A stretch of DNA of 64,000 bases from Actinophytocola xinjiangensis (GTDB lineage Bacteria > Actinomycetota > Actinomycetes > Mycobacteriales > Pseudonocardiaceae): contig NZ_MSIF01000002.1 in NCBI RefSeq assembly GCF_001921215.1, forward strand, positions 248,001-312,000, written 5' to 3'. A model generated the notes under the pieces. The model had not been told where the DNA came from. It saw nothing but the letters and a program-made list of their open reading frames with translations, and searched no databases. The position numbers and the translations under genes were made by a program. Shown piece after piece: positions 50,583-60,015 of this stretch; the stretch's first letter is position 1, and every line of letters starts with the position of its first letter.

Positions 50583-50744
50583 CCCGCCGGCCACCACGCT
50601 CGCCCGCCGCGCCTCGGCGGCCGCCACCTCGGCCCGGGTGAGCAGCCACGAGGCCCGCCGCACCCGCGCCCGCATCCGCCGCGCCGCCACCAGCAGCGCG
50701 GCGGCGCCGGCGGTCAGCACACAGCTAAGGACGACGGTCAGCAC
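50511..50744 (-). CDS. Small membrane-associated hypothetical protein
   Basis: This 77-residue frame starts at GTG 50744, inside the end of the gene above it. It has one N-terminal membrane helix (LTVVLSCVLTAGAAALLVAA) followed by a basic/alanine helix (RRMRARVRRASWLLTRAEVAAAEARR). It overlaps the 3' end of the protease gene on the other strand by 72 bp. It is plausible as a coupled partner of the next gene, but only modestly supported. Confidence 0.5.
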   Translation of the reverse strand: MLTVVLSCVLTAGAAALLVAARRMRARVRRASWLLTRAEVAAAEARRASVVAGGSALVEHLLGIVAGDGEPDPDTAR

Positions 50745-51105
50745 GGTGCAACCGCACGTCCGCCCGCACCCCGGCGCCGGACAGCGCCGCCCGCACCCGG
50801 TCGATCAGCTTGCGGTGCACCACATCCCGCACGAGCCTGGGGGTCAGTGCGGTCAGCGGACGGGTCAGGGCGCTGTGCTGGTGAGCCAGCTCGAACAGGT
50901 TCAGCAGCTCCACGGTGATCAGGTGCCGCGCCCCGGTGCCGAACGCGCCGCGCAGCTCCGGCGGCAGCGCCTCGATCCGCTCGGCGACCTCCGAGGCCCG
51001 CGTGGTGAGCGTCGCCACCTCGCGGCGCAGCGCCAGCACCTCCCGCACGGCGATCGCCAGCACCCCCAGCCCGATGAGCACCAGAACCAGCCCGACGACC
51101 TCCAT
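50725..51105 (-). CDS. Small membrane-anchored hypothetical protein
   Basis: This 126-residue protein has an N-terminal membrane helix (VVGLVLVLIGLGVLAIAVREVL), a coiled-coil-like stretch (LRREVATLTTRASEVAERIEAL) and a basic C-terminal helix (VRDVVHRKLIDRVRAAL). It overlaps the start of the 77-residue gene by 20 bp, so the pair is probably co-translated. It is divergent from the S9 peptidase gene. Confidence 0.65.
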   Translation of the reverse strand: MEVVGLVLVLIGLGVLAIAVREVLALRREVATLTTRASEVAERIEALPPELRGAFGTGARHLITVELLNLFELAHQHSALTRPLTALTPRLVRDVVHRKLIDRVRAALSGAGVRADVRLHRADRRP

Positions 51106-51135
51106 GCCCGGACACGCTACGGGACATAGGGTGCG

Positions 51136-53244
51136 GTGGTGACCAACGAGAGCTCATTCCTGCGCAGGCAGGCCAGAACACAGCGGTTCACCCTCGGCAC
51201 CCCCCGTGGTTTCCAGGTCTCACCCGATGGCCGGCGGGTGCTGTTCCTGCGTTCGGCCTCCGGCGAGGACCGCCAGCACCTGCTCTGGCGACTCGACCTC
51301 ACCACCGGTGAGGAGTCCCGCCTGGCCGACCCGGCACGGCTGCTCGGCGGCGACGGCGACGAGCAGCTCCCGCTGCAGGAGCGCGCGCGTCGCGAACGCA
51401 GCCGCGAGCAGGCCGGTGGCGTGGTCGGCAACGCCACCGACGCCGCCGTGCGCACGGTCGCGTTCGCCCTGTCCGGCAAGCTGTTCGTGGCCGACGCCGT
51501 CGACGGGACCGCGCGGGAGCTGCCGGCGGCGGCCGGGGTGATCGACCCCCGGCCCGACCCGACCGGCACGCACGTCGCCTACGTGTCCGGCAACGCGCTG
51601 CGGGTGATCGGGGTCGACGGCACCGGTGACCGGGCACTGGCCGAGCCGGCCGGACCCGACCAGGCGTGCGGGGTCGCCGAGTTCCTGGCGGCCGAGGAGA
51701 TGGGGCGTTCGCGCGGGTACTGGTGGTCACCGGACGGGACCCGACTGCTGGTGGCGTTCACCGACGCCAGCCCGGTGCGCCGCTGGTACATCGCCGACCC
51801 GGCCAACCCGGAGGCCGAGCCGGCGGTGGTGTCCTACCCGGCCGCCGGCACCGACAACGTCGAGGTGCGGCTGGCGGTGCTGGGCCTGGACGGGTCCCGC
51901 GTGGACGTCGACTGGGACCACGCCGACCTGCCGTACCTGGTCGAGGCGCACTGGTCGGCGGGCGGGCCGCCGCTGCTGGCGTTGGCGCCCCGGGACCAGA
52001 AGCGGATGCAGGTCCGGTCGGTCGACCCGGACACCGGCGCCACCGAGGTCCTGGCGCAGGAGACCGACGAGCACTGGGTGGAGGTCGTGCCCGGGGTGCC
52101 GGCCTGGACGCCGGACGGGCGGCTGGTGCGGGTGGCGGTGGTCGACGGCGCGAACCGGATCGTGGTGGACGGCAAGGAGATCACGCCGCCGGACCTGTTC
52201 GTGCGGGCGGTGCTCGACGCCGGTGACGACATCCTGTTCACCGCCTCGGCGCACGACCCGACCCAGGTTCACGTCTACCGGGCCGGCGACACCGTCACTC
52301 GTGTGTCCACATCGGACGGTGTGCACGGCGCGTCCCGGTCCGGTGCGCACACCGTGCTGGCCTCGTGGTCGCTCGACCGGTCGGGGCCGGTGGTGCGGGT
52401 GCTGCGCGGTGACCAGGGAGGTGACGAGGAGATCGCGCGGATCGCCTCGCACGCCGTGGATCCCGGCGTCGCCCCCGAACCGCACCTGATGGTGCTCGGC
52501 GAGCGGAAGCTGCGCGCGGCGCTGCTCTACCCGGCCGGGCACGTGCCGGGCAGCGGCAAGCTCCCGGTGCTGCTCGACCCCTACGGCGGCCCGCACGCCC
52601 AGCGCGTGCTGTCCTCGCGCAACGCCTACCTTGGCGCGCAGTGGCTGGCCGACCAGGGTTTCGCCGTGCTGATCGCCGACGGCCGGGGCACGCCGGGCCG
52701 GGGATCGGTGTGGGAGCGGGAGATCGCGTTCGACTTCGCCGGCGCGACGCTCGACGACCAGGTCGACGCGCTGCACGCCGCCGCCGAACACCACCCCGAC
52801 CTCGACCTGTCCACGGTGGCCATCCGGGGCTGGTCCTACGGCGGCTACCTGTCCGCGCTGGCCGTGCTGCGCCGCCCGGACGTGTTCCACGCGGCGATCG
52901 CCGGCGCACCGGTCATCGACTGGCGCCTCTACGACACCCACTACACCGAGCGCTACCTCGGCCATCCCGACGAGTACCCGGAGGTCTACGCGCGCAACTC
53001 GCTGGTCGACGACGCGCCGAACCTCAAGCGCCCGTTGCTGATCATCCACGGGCTGGCCGACGACAACGTGGTGGTGGCGCACTCGGTGCGGATGTCGGCC
53101 GCGCTGGTGGCCGCCGGCCGGCCGCACGCGCTGCTGCCGCTGCCCGGCGTCACCCACATGACCCCGCAGGACGACGAGGTGGCGGAGAACTTCATGACGA
53201 TGCAGGTCAGCTGGCTCAAGGACGCGTTGGGGGTGGCGCGGTGA
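51136..53244 (+). CDS. S9 family peptidase (prolyl oligopeptidase/DPP-IV-like)
   Basis: This 702-residue protein has an N-terminal beta-propeller region (about 20-440) and a C-terminal alpha/beta-hydrolase peptidase domain with triad S567 (GWSYGGY), D642 (GLADDN) and H674 (GVTHMT). The AEEMGRSRGYWWSPDG motif in the propeller recalls the Glu-containing substrate site of DPP-IV-type dipeptidyl peptidases. No signal peptide is present. It is coupled to the LLM gene by GTGA at its stop. Confidence 0.94.
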   Translation: MVTNESSFLRRQARTQRFTLGTPRGFQVSPDGRRVLFLRSASGEDRQHLLWRLDLTTGEESRLADPARLLGGDGDEQLPLQERARRERSREQAGGVVGNATDAAVRTVAFALSGKLFVADAVDGTARELPAAAGVIDPRPDPTGTHVAYVSGNALRVIGVDGTGDRALAEPAGPDQACGVAEFLAAEEMGRSRGYWWSPDGTRLLVAFTDASPVRRWYIADPANPEAEPAVVSYPAAGTDNVEVRLAVLGLDGSRVDVDWDHADLPYLVEAHWSAGGPPLLALAPRDQKRMQVRSVDPDTGATEVLAQETDEHWVEVVPGVPAWTPDGRLVRVAVVDGANRIVVDGKEITPPDLFVRAVLDAGDDILFTASAHDPTQVHVYRAGDTVTRVSTSDGVHGASRSGAHTVLASWSLDRSGPVVRVLRGDQGGDEEIARIASHAVDPGVAPEPHLMVLGERKLRAALLYPAGHVPGSGKLPVLLDPYGGPHAQRVLSSRNAYLGAQWLADQGFAVLIADGRGTPGRGSVWEREIAFDFAGATLDDQVDALHAAAEHHPDLDLSTVAIRGWSYGGYLSALAVLRRPDVFHAAIAGAPVIDWRLYDTHYTERYLGHPDEYPEVYARNSLVDDAPNLKRPLLIIHGLADDNVVVAHSVRMSAALVAAGRPHALLPLPGVTHMTPQDDEVAENFMTMQVSWLKDALGVAR

Positions 53245-54194
53245 AGGTCCAACGCTGGGGCATCACGCTGCCGCTGACCGGGATCCCGCTGGCCGCGCAC
53301 CGCGAGCTGGTGCGCGAGCTCCAGGGCCTTGGCTACACCGACGTCTGGTCGGCCGAGACCGCCGGCACCGACGCGTTCACCCCGCTGGCGCTGACCAGCG
53401 AGTGGGCGCCGGGGCTGCGGCTGGGCACGGCGATCGCCCCCGTCTACACCCGGGGGCCGGGCCTGCTGGCGATGCAGGCGGCGACGATCGCGGAGCTGGC
53501 GCCGGGTCGGTTCGTGCTCGGTGTCGGCACCTCGACGCCGACGATCGTCACCGGCTGGAACGCCGTGCCGTTCACCGACCCGTACGCGCGGGCCAGGGAC
53601 ACCCTGCGGTTCCTGCGCGCGGCGCTGGTCGGGGACAAGGTCAGCGAGGACTACCCGACGTTCGCGGTGTCGAAGTTCCGGCTGGAGCGTCCGCCGACAC
53701 CGCCGCCGCCGATCCTGCTGGCCGCGCTGCGTCCCGGGATGCTGCGGCTGGCCGCGCGGGAGGCCGACGGCGCCATCACCAACTGGCTCGCGCCCGGCGA
53801 CGTGCCCCAGGTGCGGGCCGAGCTGGGGGCGGCCGGTGAGCTGGTCGCCAGGGTGTTCGTCTGCCCGACCGAGGACGCGGAGGCGGCGCGCGGCCTGGGC
53901 CGGATGCTGATCAGCAGCTACCTGACGGTGCCGGTGTACGCGGCGTTCCACGACTGGCTTGGCCGGGGCGAGGTGCTGGCGCCGATGCACGCGGCGTGGG
54001 CGGCGGGCGACCGGGCGGGGGCCAACGCGGCCATCCCGGACTCGGTGGTCGACGACCTGATCGTGCACGGTCCGGTCGAGTACTGCCGCGAGCGGGTGGC
54101 CGCCTACCTGGAGGCCGGACTGGACACGCCGGTGATCTCCGTGCTGCCGACCGGCGCTGATCCACTGGAGCTGGTGCGGTCGCTGGCTCCGTGA
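53241..54194 (+). CDS. F420-dependent LLM-class oxidoreductase
   Basis: This 317-residue luciferase-like TIM-barrel protein contains RWGITLPLTGIPLAAHRELVRELQGLGYTDVWSAETAGTDAFTPLAL, LGVGTSTPTIVTGWN and ILLAALRPGMLRLAAREADGAITNW. These are typical of actinobacterial F420-using LLM enzymes; the substrate is unknown. GTG 53241 overlaps the S9 peptidase stop. It lies just upstream of, but is not part of, the iron-regulated operon. Confidence 0.9.
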   Translation: MKVQRWGITLPLTGIPLAAHRELVRELQGLGYTDVWSAETAGTDAFTPLALTSEWAPGLRLGTAIAPVYTRGPGLLAMQAATIAELAPGRFVLGVGTSTPTIVTGWNAVPFTDPYARARDTLRFLRAALVGDKVSEDYPTFAVSKFRLERPPTPPPPILLAALRPGMLRLAAREADGAITNWLAPGDVPQVRAELGAAGELVARVFVCPTEDAEAARGLGRMLISSYLTVPVYAAFHDWLGRGEVLAPMHAAWAAGDRAGANAAIPDSVVDDLIVHGPVEYCRERVAAYLEAGLDTPVISVLPTGADPLELVRSLAP

Positions 54195-54218
54195 ACGCCG
54201 GCCGTATTCTGGCTCTGG

Positions 54219-54232
54219 TTAGGCAAACCTAA
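54219..54232 (+). promoter_or_regulatory. Iron box (DmdR/IdeR operator)
   Basis: TTAGG-CAAA-CCTAA, a perfect dyad with the arms of the IdeR/DmdR iron-repressor site, lies 14 bp before the TTG start of the siderophore operon. It overlaps the likely transcription start behind a TATTCT box at 54205-54210. Confidence 0.85.
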
Positions 54233-54245
54233 GAATGGGGTCAGC

Positions 54246-55619
54246 TTGTTCGAATCGGGCACCTCCACCGACCCGGCGTTGGCCGGTGGAGCCGCCGGCG
54301 CCCAACGGGTGCGGGAACTGGTGGGCGTGGCGCTGGACGCGGTGACCCGAGCCTCGGGGGAGCGCCCCGGCCCGATCCCGGCCGGCGGCCCGCGTGCCGT
54401 CGCGAACGTGCTGGCCGGGGCGCTGGCCGACACGGGAGTGTTGCCGGAGCAGGGGATCGGGTCGGCCTCGGCGCTCGGTGAGCTGACCGGGCTGCTCACC
54501 GCCGGCTCGGTCGACCCGGCCCACCCGTGGTGCGCCGCGCACCTGCACGGGCCGACGCTGGCCGTGGCCGCCGCCGCCGACCTGGTGGCCAGCATGCTCA
54601 ACCCGTCGATGGACTCCTGGGACCAGGCGCCGGTGGCCAGCGAGCTGGAGCGGGAGCTGACGGCCGCGTTCGCCCGGCTGTGCTACCCCGACGCCGCCGT
54701 GCCCGACGCGGTGGTCACCAGCGGCGGCACCGAGTCCAACCTGCTTGGCCTGCTGCTGGCCAGGGAGGCCGGCGTCCGGCACGTGGCGCGCGGGCGGAAC
54801 GCGCACCACAGCGTCGACCGGGCCGCGTGGCTGCTCGGCCTGCCGGCCCCGACCGTCGTGGACACCGAGGACCCGGACGGGATCCGGCTGCCGGCCGGCG
54901 CGGTGCTGGTCGCCACGGCCGGCACCACCGACACCGGCGCCATCGACCCGCTGCCGGCGCTGGCGGACGTCGCCGAACGGGCCGGGGCGTGGCTGCACGT
55001 GGACGCCTCCTACGGCGGCGCGCTGCTGTTCAGCCGCCGGCTGGCGCCGCTGCTCGACGGGCTCACCCGCGCCGACTCGGTGGCCGTGGACCTGCACAAG
55101 TTCGGGTGGCAGCCGATCGCCGCCGGGCTGCTGGCCACCCGCGAGCCGATCACCGCGCTGGACGTGCGTGCCGACTACCTCAACCCGGACGACGACATGG
55201 AGGCCGGCCTGCCCGACCTGCTGGGCCGGTCGCTGCGCACGTCCCGCCGGCCGGACGCGTTCAAGATCGCCGTGACGCTGCGGGCGCTGGGCCGCGCGGG
55301 CGTCGGCGCGCTGGTCGAGCGGTGCTGCCGCCGGGCCACCGACCTCGCCGAGGCCATCGACCGGCATCCCGGCCTGCGGCTGTGGGGGCGCCCGGCGCTC
55401 TCGACGGTGCTGTTCCGCCCGGCCGGCGCCACCGACGACCAGGCCGGCGACACGGCCGTCGCCGGGATCCGCCGCGACCTGCTCGACGATGGCCGCGCGG
55501 TGCTGGGCCGGGCGACGGTCGACGGTCGGGTGTGGCTGAAGCTGACCCTGCTCAACCCCGAGGCCGACGAGGCGGCGCACGTCGAACTGCTCGATCTCGT
55601 GGCCTCGGTCGCGACGTGA
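54246..55619 (+). CDS. PLP-dependent amino-acid decarboxylase of the siderophore operon
   Basis: This 457-residue group II decarboxylase has the PLP lysine K285 (AVDLHKFGW), HVDASYGG (aspartate on the pyridine nitrogen) and TSGGTESNLLGL. The family decarboxylates lysine, ornithine or diaminobutyrate. Lysine to cadaverine, as in DesA, is the likely reaction given the following N-hydroxylase. TTG 54246 is the start, with GGGG upstream. It heads four genes, each overlapping the next by 4 bp, under an iron box. Confidence 0.88.
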   Translation: MFESGTSTDPALAGGAAGAQRVRELVGVALDAVTRASGERPGPIPAGGPRAVANVLAGALADTGVLPEQGIGSASALGELTGLLTAGSVDPAHPWCAAHLHGPTLAVAAAADLVASMLNPSMDSWDQAPVASELERELTAAFARLCYPDAAVPDAVVTSGGTESNLLGLLLAREAGVRHVARGRNAHHSVDRAAWLLGLPAPTVVDTEDPDGIRLPAGAVLVATAGTTDTGAIDPLPALADVAERAGAWLHVDASYGGALLFSRRLAPLLDGLTRADSVAVDLHKFGWQPIAAGLLATREPITALDVRADYLNPDDDMEAGLPDLLGRSLRTSRRPDAFKIAVTLRALGRAGVGALVERCCRRATDLAEAIDRHPGLRLWGRPALSTVLFRPAGATDDQAGDTAVAGIRRDLLDDGRAVLGRATVDGRVWLKLTLLNPEADEAAHVELLDLVASVAT

Positions 55620-56911
55620 CGGACCCGCCACTGGACCCACCGCTGGACCTCGCCGGGGTGGGGATCGGCCCGGCGAACCTGTCGCTGGCGGCGCTCGCGG
55701 CCCCGGTCGATGGCCTGCGCACGGCGTTCTTCGAGCAGTCCCCACGGTTCCGCTGGCACCCGGGGCTGATGATCGACGGCACGACGTTGCAGGTGCCGTT
55801 CCTGGCCGACCTGGTGTCGCTGGTGGACCCGGTGAACCCGCTGTCGTTCCTGGCCTACCTGCGCGACCGGGAGCGGCTGTTCCCGTTCTACCTCGCGGAG
55901 AACTTCCACATCCCGCGCGCCGAGTACGACGACTACTGCGCCTGGGCCTCGGCGCGGCTGCCGGCCTGCCGGTACGGGCAGCGGGTGCGTTCGGTGCGCT
56001 GGGCCGGGGACGTGTTCGAGCTGGACGTCGAGCCGGCGGGCGTGGTGCGGGCGCGCGCGGTGGTGCTCGGCGTCGGCACCGAGCCGGTGCTGCCCGCGCC
56101 GCTGGAACCGTTGGCCGGCAACGGGGTCGTGCACTCGGCGGACTACCTGCCGGCCCGGAGGCGGCTGTTGGCCGCGCCGGACGTGACGGTCGTGGGTTCC
56201 GGGCAGTCCGGGGCGGAGGTGTTCCTGGACCTGCTGCGGGCCAGGCCGTCCGGCCACGGCACGCTGCGCTGGCTGACCCGCACGCCGGCGTACGCGCCGA
56301 TGGAGTACTCGAAGCTGGGGTTGGAGCAGTTCACCCCGGACTACGTGCGGTTCTTCCACGGCCTCGACGAGCCGACCCGTGACCGGCTGGTGCCCGCGCA
56401 GTGGCAGCTGTACAAGGCGATCAGCGCGGAGACCATCGCCGAGATCCACGACGAGCTGTACCGGCGCACGGTCGGCGGCGGCTGGCCGAACACCGCCCTG
56501 CTGCCCGGCGTCGAGGTCGTGGCGGCCGGCGAGGGAGACGGGCGGATCGAGCTGTCGCTGCGGCACGTCGCTCAGGGCGCCGCGGCGAGCGTGCGCACCG
56601 ACGCGGTGGTCTGCGCGACCGGCTACCGCGAACGGGACACCGCCGCACTGCTCGCGCCGCTGGCCGACCTGGTCGAGCGGGACGCCGCCGGGCGCCTGGC
56701 GGTCGACGCCGACTACCGGGTACGGCTGCGGGCCGGCGGCCCGCTGTTCGTGCAGAACGCCGAGCGGCACACCCACGGGGTCGGCGCGCCCGACCTGGGG
56801 CTGGTGGCGTGGCGTTCGGCGCGCATCCTGAACACCGTGTGCGGGCGGGAGGTCCACCGGCTGCCGGCCCGCACGGCGTTCACCACCTTCGGACTCGGGG
56901 AGGTTCCATGA
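55616..56911 (+). CDS. Lysine/diamine N-hydroxylase (siderophore monooxygenase)
   Basis: This 431-residue FAD/NADPH N-hydroxylating monooxygenase of the IucD/DesB family has an FAD loop GVGIGPANLSLA, FEQSPRFRWHPGLMIDGTTLQVPFLADLVS, an NADPH loop VVGSGQSGAEVF, and ATGYRERD near the end. It should hydroxylate the terminal amine of cadaverine or a related diamine, giving the hydroxylamine needed for hydroxamates. GTG 55616 overlaps the decarboxylase stop (GTGA). Confidence 0.93.
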   Translation: MTDPPLDPPLDLAGVGIGPANLSLAALAAPVDGLRTAFFEQSPRFRWHPGLMIDGTTLQVPFLADLVSLVDPVNPLSFLAYLRDRERLFPFYLAENFHIPRAEYDDYCAWASARLPACRYGQRVRSVRWAGDVFELDVEPAGVVRARAVVLGVGTEPVLPAPLEPLAGNGVVHSADYLPARRRLLAAPDVTVVGSGQSGAEVFLDLLRARPSGHGTLRWLTRTPAYAPMEYSKLGLEQFTPDYVRFFHGLDEPTRDRLVPAQWQLYKAISAETIAEIHDELYRRTVGGGWPNTALLPGVEVVAAGEGDGRIELSLRHVAQGAAASVRTDAVVCATGYRERDTAALLAPLADLVERDAAGRLAVDADYRVRLRAGGPLFVQNAERHTHGVGAPDLGLVAWRSARILNTVCGREVHRLPARTAFTTFGLGEVP

Positions 56912-58641
56912 GTTCCTGGCGCGCGGCCGGCTCGCTCGTGGTGCACAAGATGCTGGGCGAGCTGAGCTACGAGGGCCTGTTCGAGCCGGTGCCCGACGGC
57001 GACGGCTGGCTGCTGGAGTTCCCTGGCGCCCGCTACCGCTTCCTGGCCAGGCGGGGCGCGTTCGAGTCCTGGCACGTCGAGCCGGGCAGCGCGACCCGTG
57101 ACGGCGAGCCGGCGCACGACCCGCGCGTGCTGGTGGTCGACGCGCGCCAGCGCCTCGGCCTGACCGGCCTGCGCCTGGCCGACGTGCTCGCCGAGCTGAC
57201 CGCCACGGTCACCAACGAGGCCACCCGGCTGGCCACCGCCCCGAACGCCACCGAGCTGTCCACACTGGACTACAACGTGGCCGACGGGATGCTCACCGGT
57301 CACCCCCGGCTGGTGCTCAACAAGGGCCGGGTCGGGTTCTCGGCGTCCGACCGCGACCGCTACGCGCCCGAGTCCGGCCGGGAGTTCCCGCTGCGCTGGT
57401 TCGCCGTGCACCGCGAGCACGCCTCGTTCCGCGCCGTCGCCGGGCTGACCGAACAGGGCCTGCTGACCGAGGAGCTCGGCGAGGACCTGGCCCGGTTACG
57501 CGCACCGCTGGCCGACCCGGACTCCTACGTCCTGGTCCCGGTGCACCCGTGGCAGGCCGACGAGATCATCGGCACCCTCTACGCCGGTGAGCTGGCGAAC
57601 GGCGTGGTCGTGCCGCTGGGCGAGGGCACCGACCACTACCGTCCACACCAGACGATCCGGACGCTGGCCAACCGCACCTCGCCGCACCGCCGCGACGTCA
57701 AGACCGCCGTGTCGGTGCGCAACACGCTGGTCTACCGGGGGCTGGCCCAGGCGGCGACGCTGGCCGCGCCGTCGGTCACCACCTGGCTGCGGCGCATCGA
57801 CGCCGCCGACCCGCTGCTGGCGCGGCGCTACCGGTTCGAGCTGCTCGGCGAGGTCGCCAGCGTCTCGGTGCGCCACCCGCTGCTGGGTCATCTCGACGAG
57901 TTGCCCTACCGGTTCCACGAGACGCTCGGCGCGTTGTGGCGCGAGCCGATCGGCGCGCGCCTGGCGCCGGGGGAGCGGGCGATCTCCTTCGCCGCGTTGC
58001 CCTACCGGGGCCCCGACGGCGAGGCGGTGCTCGTCCGGTTGATCCGCGAGTCCGGAATGGACACCGGGGTGTGGCTGGTGAGGCTGCTGGACCTGCTGCT
58101 CACCCCGCTGCTGCACTGGCTGCTGCGCTACGGCGTCGGGTTCTGCCCGCACGGCCAGAACCTGATCCTGATCGCCGACGAGCACGGCACCCCCCTGCGG
58201 GTGGCGATCAAGGACTTCGCCCAGGGCGTCGACCTGCTCGACGAGGACCTTCCGGAATACGCTTTCCTCGACGGCGACGCCAACGCCGACATGCTCCGCT
58301 GGCCCGGCCGGCTGCTCGCCCAGTCGCTGTTCAGCTCGGTGTTCGCCGGCCAGCTGCGGTTCTGGGCCGAACTGCTGCTCGACGACCTCGGCCATCCCCG
58401 GGCCGGCCTGTGGACGCCGGTCCGCGAGATCGTCGGCCGCTACCGCGACGAGCACCCCGACCTGGCCGCCCGCTTCGACGCCTGCCAGCTGTTCGCCCCC
58501 GACGTGGAGCGGGTGACGCTCAACCGCGAACACCTCGCCGGCCAGGGCTTCGACAAGGTCGACCGCGACGACGAGTTCGACGTCCGGTACGGCCGCGCCC
58601 GCAACCCGCTGGCCGGCGCCGACCCGGACGGCGCCTGGTGA
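56908..58641 (+). CDS. IucA/IucC-type NIS siderophore synthetase
   Basis: This 577-residue NRPS-independent siderophore synthetase contains GHPRLVLNKGRVGFS, VPVHPWQ, TDHYRPHQTIRTLAN, VKTAVSVRNTLVYRGL, and CPHGQNLILI with KDFAQG. It builds amide bonds between carboxylates and hydroxylated diamines with ATP, as DesD does. ATG 56908 overlaps the monooxygenase stop (ATGA). Confidence 0.94.
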   Translation: MSSWRAAGSLVVHKMLGELSYEGLFEPVPDGDGWLLEFPGARYRFLARRGAFESWHVEPGSATRDGEPAHDPRVLVVDARQRLGLTGLRLADVLAELTATVTNEATRLATAPNATELSTLDYNVADGMLTGHPRLVLNKGRVGFSASDRDRYAPESGREFPLRWFAVHREHASFRAVAGLTEQGLLTEELGEDLARLRAPLADPDSYVLVPVHPWQADEIIGTLYAGELANGVVVPLGEGTDHYRPHQTIRTLANRTSPHRRDVKTAVSVRNTLVYRGLAQAATLAAPSVTTWLRRIDAADPLLARRYRFELLGEVASVSVRHPLLGHLDELPYRFHETLGALWREPIGARLAPGERAISFAALPYRGPDGEAVLVRLIRESGMDTGVWLVRLLDLLLTPLLHWLLRYGVGFCPHGQNLILIADEHGTPLRVAIKDFAQGVDLLDEDLPEYAFLDGDANADMLRWPGRLLAQSLFSSVFAGQLRFWAELLLDDLGHPRAGLWTPVREIVGRYRDEHPDLAARFDACQLFAPDVERVTLNREHLAGQGFDKVDRDDEFDVRYGRARNPLAGADPDGAW

Positions 58642-59930
58642 TCACCAACCGGCGCCCGCGCGGCCCGCGTACCCTCGCCGACCGCGCGGCGACCGCCGCC
58701 GACCTGGCCGACGCCCTGCGCTCCGAAGTGGACAGTGGGGCGGTGCGGTCGCTGGTGCTGCTGGTGCCCGACCCGCACGCCCGGTTCGCCTCGGTGGAGC
58801 TGGGCGCGCGGTTCTTCGTCGACACCGTGCTGGCCGGCGGATACGGGGTGTGCTCGTACGTGTTCGCCTGGAACCCGGCCCGCGAGGCGGTGAGCGCCGA
58901 GGTCTTCGCCCCCTACACCGCGACCTACGGCGACCTGCTGATGCGCCCCGACCTGGCCACGCTCACCCCGCTGCCCGGCGAGCCCGGGACCTGGCTGGTG
59001 GTCTGCGACGTCGAGTGGCCCGGCGGCGAACCGGTGCCGATCGCCCCGCGCACCGCGCTGCGCGGCCAGCTGGCGGCCGTCGAGGAACTCGGCCTGGTGC
59101 CGTCGGTGGGCATCGAGCACGAGGTCACCTTCACCGACGCCGCCGGCGAGCCGCTGGTCACCGACGGCCTCGACTACGCCACCCTGGACCGGCTGCGTCC
59201 CCTGCTGAACGCCGTCGGGTCCGAGGTGGACGAGGCGGGCCTGGACGTGGAGTCCCGGCGCGGCGAGTGCCACCCCGGCCAGTACGAGAGCGTGCTCGGC
59301 CACCGCGACGCCCTCGCCGCCTGCGACGACGCGATGCTCCAGCAGCTGCTCATCCGCCGGGCGGCGACCGCGCGCGGCGTGCGGGCCGGCTACCTGGCCG
59401 CCGAGACCGCCGGCGCCGGCAGCTCCTGCCACGTCCACCTCTCGCTGTCGCGGCGGGACGGTTCACCGGCCGACCTGGACCGGTTCGTCGCCGGCGTCCT
59501 GGCCGCCGCGGCCGACCTGACCGCGATCTGGGCGCCCACCTGGAACTCCTACGTCCGGCTGCGCACCGCCCCGTTCGCCCCCCGCGACCTGCGGGTCGGT
59601 GTCGACGACCGCACCGCGGCCCTGCGCCTGGCCGGCACCGGCGCGAACCGCCGGGTCGAGGTGCGGCTGGCCGGTGCGGACGCCCCACCGCACCTGGTGG
59701 TCGCCGCCCTGCTGGCCGCCGGCCGGCACGGCCCGACCGGCACTCCACCCGGGCGACTGCACGACACCCCGTGGGCCGCCCGCGCCGCCCTGCACGGCTC
59801 GGCCCTGGCCCGCACCCTGCTCGGGGACGCCATGGTCGACGCCCGGGTCGCCCTCCTGGACGAGGAGATCGCCGCCGGCCTGGACACGGTCACCGACTGG
59901 CAACGCCACCGGGGTGACCTGCGCGCCTGA
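58638..59930 (+). CDS. Glutamine-synthetase-like ligase in the siderophore operon
   Basis: This 430-residue protein has the glutamine-synthetase fold: [32 protein letters not shown], and [26 protein letters not shown]. It resembles gamma-glutamylpolyamine/GlnA-like ligases more than true glutamine synthetase. It is coupled by GTGA to the NIS synthetase gene and is the last gene of the iron-controlled operon. It may ligate an acyl group to the diamine, or act in recycling of polyamine; both are inferences. Confidence 0.88.
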   Translation: MITNRRPRGPRTLADRAATAADLADALRSEVDSGAVRSLVLLVPDPHARFASVELGARFFVDTVLAGGYGVCSYVFAWNPAREAVSAEVFAPYTATYGDLLMRPDLATLTPLPGEPGTWLVVCDVEWPGGEPVPIAPRTALRGQLAAVEELGLVPSVGIEHEVTFTDAAGEPLVTDGLDYATLDRLRPLLNAVGSEVDEAGLDVESRRGECHPGQYESVLGHRDALAACDDAMLQQLLIRRAATARGVRAGYLAAETAGAGSSCHVHLSLSRRDGSPADLDRFVAGVLAAAADLTAIWAPTWNSYVRLRTAPFAPRDLRVGVDDRTAALRLAGTGANRRVEVRLAGADAPPHLVVAALLAAGRHGPTGTPPGRLHDTPWAARAALHGSALARTLLGDAMVDARVALLDEEIAAGLDTVTDWQRHRGDLRA

Positions 59931-59967
59931 GTGTCCAGAACGCGGCCGGGACGTCGGTGGAGAAAAA

Positions 59968-59985
59968 AAGCATGCACGCTTGCTT
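59968..59985 (+). promoter_or_regulatory. TetR-type operator candidate
   Basis: AAGCA-N8-TGCTT, an imperfect dyad, lies 30 bp before the GTG start of the Atu-type operon, in a clear intergenic space. No regulator gene is in the window. Confidence 0.4.
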
Positions 59986-60015
59986 GGAACTGGTCCGGCG
60001 TGCCAGGGTGGAACC

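Noticed and set aside
53241-54194. LLM oxidoreductase as part of the siderophore operon
   Set aside because: The iron box and promoter lie after this gene, and it is translationally coupled to the upstream peptidase instead.
59968-59985. Assigning the AAGCA/TGCTT dyad to a named regulator such as KstR2
   Set aside because: The match to any known consensus is partial and no regulator gene is in the window, so it is kept only as a TetR-type candidate.
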